64,000 bases of DNA from Rhizobium esperanzae (GTDB lineage Bacteria; Pseudomonadota; Alphaproteobacteria; Rhizobiales; Rhizobiaceae), in NCBI RefSeq assembly GCF_002204185.1, contig NZ_MXPU01000007.1, forward strand, positions 248,001 to 312,000, in the 5' to 3' direction. The notes below the pieces were generated by a model. It was not told the origin of the DNA. It worked only from the letters and a program-made list of their open reading frames with translations, and did no database searches. The translations under genes were made by a program, and so were the position numbers. This document shows, one piece after another, positions 50,373 to 58,767 of this stretch (its first letter is position 1; every line of letters starts with the position of its first letter).

Positions 50373-52463
50373 ATGACAACATACTACGTAGCTTCGAGCA
50401 GCAGCGGCGGCGGTAACGGCAGTGCCTCCTCTCCGTTTCGCACGATCAGTGAGGCGATGGCTTCGAACCTTAAGCCTGGCGACGAGGTCGTGGTGAAACC
50501 GGGGACCTACAACGAGAGCATCAACATCGATAAGGACGGCTCGGCGGCAGCCGACATCACGCTGCGCTCGGAAGTGCCCGGCGGGGCGCTGATCCGGCCC
50601 CCCGCGGGCTCGTGGAACGCGATCAGTGTCAACGCCAACCACGTGGTCATCGACGGCTTTGATATCAGCGGCGCCAGCGGCGACGGCATCGAAGCGAGCG
50701 GTGTCCACCACGTCCAGATCCTCAATAACAAGGTCCACGGCAACGGGGAGTCGGGCATCCAGTTCAACCAGTCGGACTTCATCCACGTCGAAGGCAACGA
50801 GACCTATAATAACGCGTCGTCGGGCTGGTTCTCGGGCATCTCGCTCTACGAGAACCGGAACATCACGGGTGATACCTCGACGGATGGCTACCGGAACATC
50901 GTGCGCAACAACATCTCGCACGACAACGTCACAAAGTCTGGTGAACACACCGACGGCAACGGCATCATCATCGACGATTTCCAGAGCACGCAGGCGAGCG
51001 GTAATCCGAACTACACGTTCAAGACCCTGGTCGACAACAACCTCGTCTACGGGAACGGCGGCAAAGGCATTCAGGTTACCTGGAGCGACTCCGTCACCGT
51101 GAAGAACAACACCGCCTACCACAACAACCAGGACCCGCAGAACACCGGCACCTGGCGGGGCGAGCTGAGCAACTCGGCGTCGAGCAACAACACCTGGGTC
51201 AACAACGTCGCCGTAGCCGACCCATCGCTGAACAAGAACAATACTGCGATCGATAATACGTCGACCGACGCCTACACCAACAAAAACGTCGTCTGGGCCA
51301 ACAACATCACCTACAACGGCACGGCCGGCCAGGCCTCGGTTAAAACCGATGGCGGCAACGCGATGCCTAGCTCGGCGGACGGCAACAAGCTCGGCGTTGA
51401 CCCGAAATTCGTGGGGGCATCGAGCGACGACTTCCACCTCGGCTCCGGCTCGGCGGCGGTTGACAGCGGAACCACCAAGTACGGCGTCAGCTCGGTCGAT
51501 CTGGACGGCGACGCGCGCGTCGTAGGAACTGTTGATATGGGTGCTTACGAATCCGGCTCCGCCCCGGCATCGGGAACACCGACCGCACCAACGCAACCGA
51601 CAACGCCAACCACCGGTACGCCGACTACCGAGACGCCCACCACGGGGACGCCCACCACGGGGACGCCCACCACGGGAACGCCAACTACGCCCACCACGGA
51701 GACCCCAACCACGGGAACGCCAACCACGACGACGAAGCTGTACACCGGCACCAACGGCAATGACATCATGCCGCACACCGGTCAGTCCAACGGCGGCAAC
51801 GAAACCTTCAAGGGTCTCGCCGGTAATGACATGTTGAAGGGCGGCGCCGGCGCGGACGTGCTCGACGGCGGCAATGGCAACGACACCGCCAGCTATGCGG
51901 GCTCCAGCGCGGGGGTCCACGTCGACTTGGCGACTAAGGTAGCATCGGGCGGGCACGCCACCGGTGACACGCTCGTCAGCATCGAAAACGTGACCGGCTC
52001 CAGCTACGACGACGTGCTGACCGGCGGCAATAACGGCGGCAACGTTCTCAATGGCGGGGCCGGCGCGGACAAGCTGAACGGCGGCGCCGGCGCAGACGTC
52101 ATCATTGGCGGTGCCGGGAAGGACATCATGACCGGCGGCACCAGCTCGGATACGTTTGCCTTCAAAACGGCGACGGAAACTGGGTCCGGCTCGAACCGCG
52201 ACGTCATCACCGACTTCCAGCATGGCGTCGATAAGATCGACCTCTCGGCGATCGATGCGAATGGATCTGCGCAGGGCGATGCAGCCTTCCATTTCCAGGC
52301 GCAGGAGAATGCCTTGTTCGACAAGAAGGCTGGCGCGCTCGCGTGGCACTACGAGGACGACCATACCGTTATCCAGGCCGACTTGAACGGCGACGGCGTT
52401 CATGATTTCGAGATTCAGCTGCAGGGTCACGTCCAGCTGGGCGCAGGTGATTTTCTCCTGTAA
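50373..52463 (+). CDS. Secreted beta-helix protein with RTX C-terminus
   Basis: A 696-residue protein with no signal peptide. Residues 1-390 are a right-handed beta-helix like polysaccharide lyases and epimerases (YYVASSSSGGGNGSASSPF, PGDEVVVKPGTYNESI, then many Asn-rich turns such as VHIQ/VEGNETYNNAS). Residues 402-454 are a Thr/Pro linker. From about 475 there are Ca-binding nonapeptides (GGAGADVLDGGNGND) and a serralysin-like end finishing LGAGDFLL. This is the plan of a type I secreted exopolysaccharide-modifying enzyme; a PrsDE-like exporter would be elsewhere. GAGGAAC precedes the ATG. Confidence 0.85.
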   Translation: MTTYYVASSSSGGGNGSASSPFRTISEAMASNLKPGDEVVVKPGTYNESINIDKDGSAAADITLRSEVPGGALIRPPAGSWNAISVNANHVVIDGFDISGASGDGIEASGVHHVQILNNKVHGNGESGIQFNQSDFIHVEGNETYNNASSGWFSGISLYENRNITGDTSTDGYRNIVRNNISHDNVTKSGEHTDGNGIIIDDFQSTQASGNPNYTFKTLVDNNLVYGNGGKGIQVTWSDSVTVKNNTAYHNNQDPQNTGTWRGELSNSASSNNTWVNNVAVADPSLNKNNTAIDNTSTDAYTNKNVVWANNITYNGTAGQASVKTDGGNAMPSSADGNKLGVDPKFVGASSDDFHLGSGSAAVDSGTTKYGVSSVDLDGDARVVGTVDMGAYESGSAPASGTPTAPTQPTTPTTGTPTTETPTTGTPTTGTPTTGTPTTPTTETPTTGTPTTTTKLYTGTNGNDIMPHTGQSNGGNETFKGLAGNDMLKGGAGADVLDGGNGNDTASYAGSSAGVHVDLATKVASGGHATGDTLVSIENVTGSSYDDVLTGGNNGGNVLNGGAGADKLNGGAGADVIIGGAGKDIMTGGTSSDTFAFKTATETGSGSNRDVITDFQHGVDKIDLSAIDANGSAQGDAAFHFQAQENALFDKKAGALAWHYEDDHTVIQADLNGDGVHDFEIQLQGHVQLGAGDFLL
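51598..51735 (+). repeat. 15-bp tandem repeat encoding a Thr/Pro linker
   Basis: A repeating unit close to ACGCCCACCACGGGG encodes TPTTG and TPTTE steps inside the RTX protein. About eight to nine imperfect copies are seen, three of them nearly the same. Such arrays change length by slippage without breaking frame. Confidence 0.85.
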
Positions 52464-52471
52464 TCATACCC

Positions 52472-52499
52472 GTTGCGGCGGTCGCCCGACCGCCGCAAC
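52472..52499 (+). terminator. Hairpin after the RTX gene
   Basis: GTTGCGGCGGT, loop CGCCCG, ACCGCCGCAAC is an 11-pair stem 9 bases after the stop. There is no T-run after it. Confidence 0.65.
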
Positions 52500-52816
52500 A
52501 ATCGTGCCAACGACGGCGGAGTAAAATCCGCCACACAGCACGCAAACTTCGGTTACTTCAGCGCGTGGATGAGCAAGCTGGGAGGGCGTAGCCCGAGCGG
52601 CGATCCCATCCGCGCGCTGTCATTTTCGGCCGGTGTCGGCCGGTCTTTCCGGTGCCGCTTTGCGCGAGGCGATAGCGGTCCCCAGTACATCTCGCGATTG
52701 TTGACGCGGTCGAGTGGAGCGCCGGTCAGGCGCCCAAGGCGCCAGCCTTGGACCGTCGACGGTATCGCGGAATAGCCAACTGTTTCTGGCTGTCGCAATA
52801 ACTCGGATGTCGCGTT
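52500..52816. other. Intergenic region, no gene supported
   Basis: Frames on both strands are open over most of this stretch but none has a start site, family motif or sensible composition. I see no insertion-sequence ends. Confidence 0.5.
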
Positions 52817-53182
52817 TCAGAATGTTATTATCGGTCGGCATCCTGCCATGGCAGCCAAATCCGCATGACCGCTACTGATGCTGCCCGTTGTCCATTCCTT
52901 CATCCCTGATTTCGCGCCAAATAAAAAATGTAACAATTTGTTCTTGCGCACGAATTCTCTATTGGCCTTATCCTTGCGAAATTCCGGCCACGACCGCGAA
53001 AATAAATAACTCATGAGGCCTGGCAGGAATAGTACAGCAAGAAGTGTCCAAAGAGTGTTGTAGGTATATCTGGTGGAGCCATGCATATACTTCACACCCC
53101 CGCTGAAAATTCCTAGGGCAATCACGCCTACGAAACATAGGATGAAACCTACCAGGCAGATGATACTTGCGCGCTTTGTCAC
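52817..53182 (-). CDS. Small membrane protein, unknown function
   Basis: A 121-residue protein with two membrane segments (IICLVGFILCFVGVIALGIF; LWTLLAVLFLPGLMSYLF) and a basic linker (FRKDKANREFVRKNKLLHFLF). Not recognised as a named family. GGAGGGAA before the ATG supports expression. It is the last gene on the chromosomal side before the tRNA fragment. Confidence 0.6.
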   Translation of the reverse strand: MTKRASIICLVGFILCFVGVIALGIFSGGVKYMHGSTRYTYNTLWTLLAVLFLPGLMSYLFSRSWPEFRKDKANREFVRKNKLLHFLFGAKSGMKEWTTGSISSGHADLAAMAGCRPIITF

Positions 53183-53384
53183 CTTCCCTCCATAGAAATC
53201 AGTACTGGGGTGTCCGCGAGTTCATGGCCGATAAATGTTAAACAGACTGCGCGCCCATTTCGGTGAGGTTTGCCCAAAAGCCGATTACCAGCATTGCCGG
53301 ATGCATATCAAAAGCCTAGCCCTCAAAACAGCTCCGATAAGGGGTTTCTCAAAAACTGCGTAAAAACAGATATCTGAAAGATGG

Positions 53385-53434
53385 TGGCGACCCCTGCAGG
53401 AATCGAACCTGCGACAACCTGCTTAGAAGGCAGG
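53385..53434 (-). other. 3' half of a tRNA-Arg(TCT) gene, attachment-site remnant
   Basis: Read on the minus strand: anticodon stem CCTGC, loop CTTCTAA with anticodon TCT, stem GCAGG, variable TTGTC, T-arm GCAGG-TTCGATT-CCTGC, acceptor AGGGGTC, G, CCA. The sequence before the anticodon stem does not form a D-arm or a matching GACCCCT acceptor strand, so the 5' half is missing. This is the expected leftover when an element integrates into a tRNA 3' end. The element should lie to the right, with the rebuilt tRNA at its far end. Confidence 0.8.
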
Positions 53435-53631
53435 AAGGGAACCCAGGGTTTTCAGGGCGTACAGCAATTCCGTTGCGACCCTTAATTCATTGAATAATCC
53501 GGCATCAGTGTAAACGACATTAGGCCATTTCTGCGGCCTATCCGTGGTATAAGAGACGGATGAGGGCCAGCACCTTGCGAATTTTTGCCACTGCATGCCT
53601 CTCCCAAAGCCAACCGTCAAGGAGACCATGA

Positions 53632-53925
53632 ATGCCTGATTTAGCGATGAGCATGATTGAGCGTGTGGCGAAAGCGATCTGCGCGCGTGAATACCAAGAC
53701 CCGAACGCGTTGATTAACTCTTACCCAGATGGACCTCTCTACCCCGTGTGGAAGGACTTCGAACGGTGTGCCAGGGCAGCGATCGAAGAGATGCGCGAGC
53801 CTAACAAGGCGATGGACGACGCAGGAGAGGAAGCGATCTACGATTTGCCTAGACACATCGCCGTGATGGCATATGAGGCAATGCTCGACGCCGCCCTCAA
53901 GGAAAATGAAGGGCAGAAGGCTTAG
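53632..53925 (+). CDS. Short island protein, unknown function
   Basis: A 97-residue protein. The N-terminal MIERVAKAICAREYQDPNAL, the middle YPVWKDFERCARAAIEEMREP and the later AYEAMLDAALKE match a type of small protein often seen in rhizobial phages and islands; its role is unknown. AAGGAGACC lies 7 bases before the ATG. First gene inside the probable element. Confidence 0.65.
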   Translation: MPDLAMSMIERVAKAICAREYQDPNALINSYPDGPLYPVWKDFERCARAAIEEMREPNKAMDDAGEEAIYDLPRHIAVMAYEAMLDAALKENEGQKA

Positions 53926-54139
53926 CGTCCCTGCCCCCTCACCACAGTTCGAAGGCGGCGGCTTGCCGATGAGTATGACGCGGCCCAAGAGCGCGGCGAA
54001 GTCGCCGGGCAAAGACGGCGACAGCAGGCGTTCCGATAGGGAACGCCCGCCAATCGCCGTCGATATCGGACTAACCCGTAAGGCTGTGTCATCCGCCGAC
54101 GCCGCTTAGGGCACAGCGAAGTCGCAGCAATATCGGCTG

Positions 54140-54877
54140 CTACTCCCACGTTTTTTTGAATAGGCTAAAGTCGTCCACCTGGGGAAGAGCCAAGAGATAA
54201 TTTTGCCCCAGGTCGTGAATGTATTTCACAGTCCGTTGATCTGCTATCTGAAGCCTGAAACACCCAAAGACAGGTTCCGAGTAGGAAAACCTCAAATAGT
54301 TCTGGTCGTCGGGCCAGATACCATCCCATTGAATTGAGGAGTCTATGTCTGAGAGAACGATCTCGCCGTCATCGGTCCATCTAACGTATTTGTTCCAACG
54401 CGGGCTCGTGACAGTGACACAGTTATTCGGGAGCAATCCGGTGGTGATCACAAACGGCTCCGCGTAAACGCTAGCGCTATGGTCGCTCAGTAGAAACGTT
54501 GGTGGATCCTCGTTCCGGTTCGCGAGGTCGGTTGCCCAATACGCCCCACCACGCACTGCGGACTCGATAGGACCAGAGTGAGGTTCCGGTGCCCATCCGA
54601 CCTGTTCTGTTACGTCGTCTGCCGGTACACGACCACGATCATTTACCGCGCTCTGCCCGTTTTGTTGATAAGTGGCTTCGCGCTCGCCACCAATCCCGCC
54701 GCTGGCAACATGAGGTGCCTCGGAGGGGACCGCTTCGGAAGGAGCGGCTTCGGTCCCGCCGCTAGGCTGCTCGGGAGGCTTTCCCCTACCAGACTTGCTT
54801 TCGCCGGCGGCAGCGCCGTATTCCGGCGAGTCTTCAATTGTCTTCTTGGCGGGAGGAGTCTTAAATTCATCGGTCAT
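54140..54877 (-). CDS. Hypothetical protein with low-complexity N-terminus
   Basis: A 245-residue soluble protein not recognised as a family. The first 110 residues are disordered and rich in Pro, Glu, Gly and Ser (AAPSEAVPSEAPHVASGG). The rest is compact with many aromatic residues (VTSPRWNKYVRWTDDGEIVL; DSSIQWDGIWPDDQNYLRF; GCFRLQIADQRTVKYIHDLG), suggesting a beta-rich domain. GGAGATCGAC precedes the ATG at 54877. Starts at 54889 or 54922 are possible. Confidence 0.6.
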   Translation of the reverse strand: MTDEFKTPPAKKTIEDSPEYGAAAGESKSGRGKPPEQPSGGTEAAPSEAVPSEAPHVASGGIGGEREATYQQNGQSAVNDRGRVPADDVTEQVGWAPEPHSGPIESAVRGGAYWATDLANRNEDPPTFLLSDHSASVYAEPFVITTGLLPNNCVTVTSPRWNKYVRWTDDGEIVLSDIDSSIQWDGIWPDDQNYLRFSYSEPVFGCFRLQIADQRTVKYIHDLGQNYLLALPQVDDFSLFKKTWE

Positions 54878-54922
54878 GTCGATCTCCATTGTTGCGCGTT
54901 GTTGGATTGGTAAGGCAGACAC

Positions 54923-55287
54923 CCAAAACCTATCAGACCGACGACTTAAAAACTACCATAAGATTTACCAGTAGTATAATACAGTCTTTGGTTGCAACCG
55001 CATCAACTCGATGATCTCCGGAGAACGAAGGCTCATATGAACAAGGTAAAGCGAAATTCTATCGGGTGGCAGTGAAGGATAATGCCGGCAGTTCCGTGCA
55101 TCAGGGGCCTCTTTCGACCGAGGAGCGGGCCGAACAGCCTTTGCGCATCCTACTGGCAACTTTTGGCGGCTCAGACCCAAAGGTTGGTCGTGCCGTGGCA
55201 TGGAAGATTTATCCGGTTTACCAAGGTAGAGCCGTCCCCTGGCAACCTGTCGCATCGACCGCCGGCACATGACGAAAGGCCCGCACC
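54923..55287. other. 365-bp gap, no gene supported
   Basis: A 68-codon frame at 55066-55272 on the plus strand begins with GTG and has no clear ribosome-binding site; I do not support it as a gene. The rest is AT-rich near 54,950 and likely regulatory. Confidence 0.4.
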
Positions 55288-55578
55288 ATGACCACGCCAG
55301 ACACCGCTACCCTCCTCGAAGACGCCGCCGACCGGATCGCCGATATCTCGCGACCAGATCTGCAGATCTTGCTTCGACGCGCGGCCCTGCGGCTGCGCAA
55401 TGCCGGCGACATCTCTATGGATGACGATGTGGAAGAAGCTCTCCGCGATCTGGCCGGCGAGTTCGGCATGACGCGCTACGACACGATCAGGTTCAACGTC
55501 CGGCAGTGGATGGAGAAGAACACCTATCTGCCGGTGCATTCGCTAGATGAGGAAGGTGACGTTGACGGGAACGCGTAG
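55288..55578 (+). CDS. Short island protein, unknown function
   Basis: A 96-residue acidic, helical protein (MTTPDTATLLEDAADRIADI; LQILLRRAALRLRNAGDI; VEEALRDLAGEFGMTRYDTI). No family recognised. GAAAGGCCCG is upstream of the ATG. Looks like other small plus-strand island genes. Confidence 0.6.
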   Translation: MTTPDTATLLEDAADRIADISRPDLQILLRRAALRLRNAGDISMDDDVEEALRDLAGEFGMTRYDTIRFNVRQWMEKNTYLPVHSLDEEGDVDGNA

Positions 55579-55762
55579 CAGCTGCGCGATCGATCAAAAC
55601 CCCGCGGAAAGAGCGTCGGCGCTGAGAGCCTCGCCAGCGATTAACCATCTATTAACCAAAAGGCAATTTACCTGATTGGATAAAAGGTTACCAAAACCTT
55701 ATGTTCCTCTTGCGACTCAGCGTCGCAGTTCCCATGTGGGACTCGCTCTGCATCTGCAGGGG

Positions 55763-55803
55763 AAAAAACGGCGGCCCGGTGGATGCGCCAACATCCCCGG
55801 GCC
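55763..55803 (-). terminator. Terminator downstream of the DNA ligase gene
   Basis: GGCCCGG-T-GGATG (55773-55785), loop CGCCAA, CATCC-CCGGGCC (55792-55803) makes a 12-pair stem with one bulge. On the minus strand it is followed by GCCGTTTTTTCCCC. It lies 115 bases past the ligase stop. Confidence 0.75.
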
Positions 55804-55917
55804 TGACAACCACCTTGCGGCGGCTTGTTTGTGATCACGAGGCAGTAGTTGGGTATCTTCCCACTGGTTGTCAAGCGGTTTCTTAACTTGTCGCCCGCAC
55901 ACAGGCGAAGGAAATCG

Positions 55918-56835
55918 CTAATATGCGCATCGTCCGGTGTCGACAGCGGGTTTGTCGATGATCAGCTTGTCCATCTGCTGCCGGAGCTCGGCGGCGGAAC
56001 GTTCATTGAAGCCGGTTCCCACTCCCCCGACATAGACGAGCTCGTTACTTTTGCGCGCGGCGAGCAGCAGCCGTCCGATGCCTCCAAATGATGCCGTCGA
56101 CTTCTCATAGCCAATGATCAAAAAGCCATCGCTCTGGATGCATTTGATCTTCAGCCAGTCGCCGAGACGGCCGCTGCGATAGGTGCTGTTGCGATCCTTG
56201 GCGATGATCCCTTCCAACCCATGCTCGCAGGCGATGCGCAACAGCACGTCGCCATCAGCTTCGATCTCCTCGGATAGCCGGATGGCTTCTTCGCCGCCGG
56301 CAGGCACCAGCCCCTCGAGGAGATGGCGCCGCGCGGTGAACTCCGTCTCGGTAAGGTCATGACCATCGAGATAGAGCAGATCGAAGACCATGCAGACCGA
56401 TTCCCACGATATCCGCTTGCCGTCCTCGCCGCCGAGCGACTGCTGAAGTTTGCCGAAATCAGACCTGCCGAGCTCATCGAACACGACCGCCTCGCCATCC
56501 AATATCGCCGTCGAGACAGGAAGGCGTTTTGCAGCCGCCAGGATAGCGGGGAAGCGGGCCGTCCAGTCATGCCCGCCCCGCGTCAGGATGCGGACGCCCT
56601 TGGGCTCGATGTGGACAGCCAGACGATAACCGTCCCATTTCACCTCGAATGCCCACTGTCGGCCTTTCGGCGGACGCGGCTTCAGCAGTGCCAGGCACGG
56701 ATCGATGCGCGCCGGCATGGGATCGAGAGTAAGTTGATGCTGGGCGGGATCAAGCTTCTTTCTCGGGCGGCTGCGGATCGGCGCCTCGGCTTCACCGAGA
56801 AGCGGCTTGGCAGGCTTGCGTGGCGGCTTTGTCAT
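55918..56835 (-). CDS. ATP-dependent DNA ligase (LigD-type), C-terminally short
   Basis: Seals nicks using ATP; relatives act in non-homologous end joining. The 305 residues contain the nucleotidyl-transfer motif I with K66 (VKWDGYRL), motif III near 110 (ILDGEAVVFD), motif IV (EGIIAKD) and motif V (WLKIKC). An OB domain follows but stops at DKPAVDTGRCAY, about 40 residues earlier than LigD-type ligases, so the last motif region is missing. The sequence beyond the stop does not continue the family in any frame I checked. No Ku gene is in the window. Confidence 0.88.
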   Translation of the reverse strand: MTKPPRKPAKPLLGEAEAPIRSRPRKKLDPAQHQLTLDPMPARIDPCLALLKPRPPKGRQWAFEVKWDGYRLAVHIEPKGVRILTRGGHDWTARFPAILAAAKRLPVSTAILDGEAVVFDELGRSDFGKLQQSLGGEDGKRISWESVCMVFDLLYLDGHDLTETEFTARRHLLEGLVPAGGEEAIRLSEEIEADGDVLLRIACEHGLEGIIAKDRNSTYRSGRLGDWLKIKCIQSDGFLIIGYEKSTASFGGIGRLLLAARKSNELVYVGGVGTGFNERSAAELRQQMDKLIIDKPAVDTGRCAY

Positions 56836-56963
56836 GCCGTGATGACATCAGCAACAGCTTAAAAAGCAATTGACCCAGATTGATTATTGACTTGGATCAT
56901 GGCGAGCAGAAACTAGTGACACGCTCGGGGTTGAGCGCTTCTATTCAGAGAAGGTAAACGACA

Positions 56964-57161
56964 ATGACCCCGTTGCAGCCCGTGTCACGATGCGCGCTGA
57001 ACAACGCTGAATTGGCCCTCTGTCAGAGGGTATATGACCGCATCACCTCAGCCAGACCGCTCGTTTCAGATGCCGAGCGTGAGGACCTAGCCAGCATGAT
57101 CATCCGGTCATACCAACATGGGGTGATGGACGAGGATGCCTTGGTGCGGCTGCTAAGTTGA
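56964..57161 (+). CDS. Short island protein, unknown function
   Basis: A 65-residue helical protein (LNNAELALCQRVYDRITSAR; AEREDLASMIIRSYQHGVMDEDALVRLL). It resembles a small rhizobial family of unknown role. AGAAGGTAAACG precedes the ATG. Confidence 0.6.
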   Translation: MTPLQPVSRCALNNAELALCQRVYDRITSARPLVSDAEREDLASMIIRSYQHGVMDEDALVRLLS

Positions 57162-57304
57162 CCCCACTATCTGCGCGAAAGCATACAGGAACCTTACGCA
57201 TGCTCCCCCGTTATTGCATCGGGACCGCGCGAGAGATTCCTGGCAGCCAGCTTCTCACATCGCCCCCCACGATGCGCGGTCTCACTATTTCTCCTCTTTC
57301 AATT

Positions 57305-57328
57305 GCCCCGTTCCGACGGGGCTATTTT
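57305..57328 (+). terminator. Intrinsic terminator
   Basis: GCCCCGT, TCCG loop, ACGGGGC, then TATTTTTG. Same design as three terminators at 61.0-61.6 kb. It could end the transcript of the gene at 56964. Confidence 0.8.
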
Positions 57329-57442
57329 TGTTGCGGTAGATTCATTATTGACTAACCCGGCAATGAGAACATATTAGGAACATAGCCCTGGGCACCCCGA
57401 AATTCATGCGGCACAGGAACCTCTGGCGAGGAAGGATGACGC

Positions 57443-57715
57443 ATGGCCGAAACGATCGGCGAGGCAATGGATGTTGGATGGGATGTCAGTGCGAGGTGTG
57501 CATGGGGAAAACGTGAGGGGCTGAAAAGCGTCCGGGAATGCCAATGGAAACACCGGCTGGATCTGGTCACCCTAGTGGCGACTCGCGGGCGCGATTTTCC
57601 GCTCGCCATGCTCTCGCAGCGAATGCGCTGCCCGGTTTGCGGCAGCCGCCGCGTGGCAATCGCCTACCTTCCGAAGAGCGCGCCGCGGCCGATGGAACGG
57701 GGTCCGAAATGGTAA
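57443..57715 (+). CDS. Small zinc-ribbon protein
   Basis: A 90-residue protein. The first 60 residues are mixed helix (GEAMDVGWDVSARCAWGKRE; ECQWKHRLDLVTLVATRG), and a single CPVC knuckle follows (SQRMRCPVCGSRRVAIAY). The WGKREGLKS and RDFPLAMLSQRMRCPVCGSR style is seen in small rhizobial proteins. Function unknown. It overlaps the next gene by 7 bases. Confidence 0.65.
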   Translation: MAETIGEAMDVGWDVSARCAWGKREGLKSVRECQWKHRLDLVTLVATRGRDFPLAMLSQRMRCPVCGSRRVAIAYLPKSAPRPMERGPKW

Positions 57716-57957
57716 CCGCTCGAAGGTTTCAAGAGATCAAGGGCTGGTCGCCCGGATACATCAACGTCACGCCCGAGCACGTCACCATCATGGCCGAATG
57801 CACCGTCTGCGGCACAGCTCGGGAATTCGCGAGGGAGAGCTTGCCGGGCCACCTGCACTTTTCGCTGATCAGCGAGATCGAGCCGCACCTGAAATGCGTC
57901 TCCTGCGGCGCCAAGGCAGGTAAATTGAGGTTTGGCTCTTATGTCGGGGGCGACTGA
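57709..57957 (+). CDS. Small protein with two CxxC knuckles
   Basis: An 82-residue protein with C31/C34 (ECTVCGTAREF) and C63/C66 (KCVSCGAKAG), which could bind one zinc. Its ATG lies inside the end of the preceding gene, and its TGA shares a base with the ATG of the next, so three zinc-ribbon genes are translated in a chain. Function unknown. Confidence 0.65.
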   Translation: MVTARRFQEIKGWSPGYINVTPEHVTIMAECTVCGTAREFARESLPGHLHFSLISEIEPHLKCVSCGAKAGKLRFGSYVGGD

Positions 57958-58244
57958 TGCGGTGGCAGCCGGACCGGAAAAACGACACGACGCCGAGCCT
58001 GAGAAAATGCAGTTGCGGCGGCAATGCGAAAGTCTACGACGCGCCGTCGCGGATCGTGTGCAACAAGATGTGGCCAGGAAGTTGCGGAGAAAACAATGCC
58101 GTTTTTCCGGGATACCGCGCTCTCCAAGTGAGCTTACACCGCAGCTATTGCCTTAGCCCGCATAATTTCTACTGCGCCCTCTTCGCTCGAGCTTGGAGAC
58201 TTAATGTGCTGCGCATAGCTCATCCGCCGAACTACGGTCGATAA
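57957..58244 (+). CDS. Zinc-ribbon protein, possibly Lar-like, tail doubtful
   Basis: A 95-residue frame starting in a TGATG junction. The first half (SLRKCSCGGNAKVYDAPSRI; CNKMWPGSCGENNAVFPGY) has the two-knuckle layout of Lar-type restriction-alleviation and related phage proteins. After about residue 55 the sequence looks out of frame, so the gene may be frame-disrupted. Confidence 0.5.
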   Translation: MRWQPDRKNDTTPSLRKCSCGGNAKVYDAPSRIVCNKMWPGSCGENNAVFPGYRALQVSLHRSYCLSPHNFYCALFARAWRLNVLRIAHPPNYGR

Positions 58245-58269
58245 GTTCGGAATTATAGTCTTCGCTGGA

Positions 58270-58443
58270 TCATTTCATCACATGCCAAGCGATCAAGTCT
58301 TCCATTTCTTCGGAGGTCATTTCCCGATATTCCCATCCGCCGGGAACGCGGCGCCGCATCAAAAGCTTACGGTTCCTCAGCTGCGGATTCCATTCTTTTG
58401 AGCAAAGAATATCGAGAATTTTGTTTGCAATCGACTTCAACAT
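58270..58443 (-). CDS. 57-residue island protein
   Basis: A short protein, MLKSIANKILDILCSKEWNP at the start and EYREMTSEEMEDLIAWHVMK at the end, with a basic centre (LRNRKLLMRRRVPGGW). The RRRVPGGWEYREMT pattern is found in small rhizobial proteins. A minus-strand gene between two plus-strand genes. Function unknown. Confidence 0.6.
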   Translation of the reverse strand: MLKSIANKILDILCSKEWNPQLRNRKLLMRRRVPGGWEYREMTSEEMEDLIAWHVMK

Positions 58444-58767
58444 ATAGACTGAGCCTTTGTGGCCTTAGAGTGAAAGTCGTCGAATATCATTTTTGATATT
58501 CTTCGCAATCCCTGTTTTTAGGGATCACGGACTGCCTGTGAAGCGCCGGTGATGCTGACGAGACTTGACGAGACGACATCGCAGTTGAGAAGGTGTTGCG
58601 TGGTACAAGTCAAAGGTGACTTAAGATCCGGCGGCCGAGGTCTCCTGCCCGAGATGCGAGAGGAAAGTCGCTGTGGACACCGCCCCCTTTTTCCGCGACC
58701 AGATCCACCAGAGAGAGCACGAGACCCGGCGGGTGGGTGCCAAATGGAACGAAGGGATCATTCCGCA

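Noticed and set aside
51598..51735. CRISPR array
   Set aside because: The 15-bp repeats have no spacers and are in frame within a coding region.
50328..52430. A 700-codon open frame on the minus strand
   Set aside because: It is the mirror of the RTX gene; the valine/arginine repeats come from reading the Ca-binding repeats backwards.
52464..52816. Insertion-sequence remnant
   Set aside because: No terminal inverted repeats, target duplication or transposase motif could be found.
53391..53480. A full tRNA gene
   Set aside because: Only the 3' half pairs correctly; the bases to the right form neither a D-arm nor the 5' acceptor strand.
57158..57355. 65-codon frame after the gene at 56964
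   Set aside because: It starts with TTG and passes through the intrinsic terminator at 57305.
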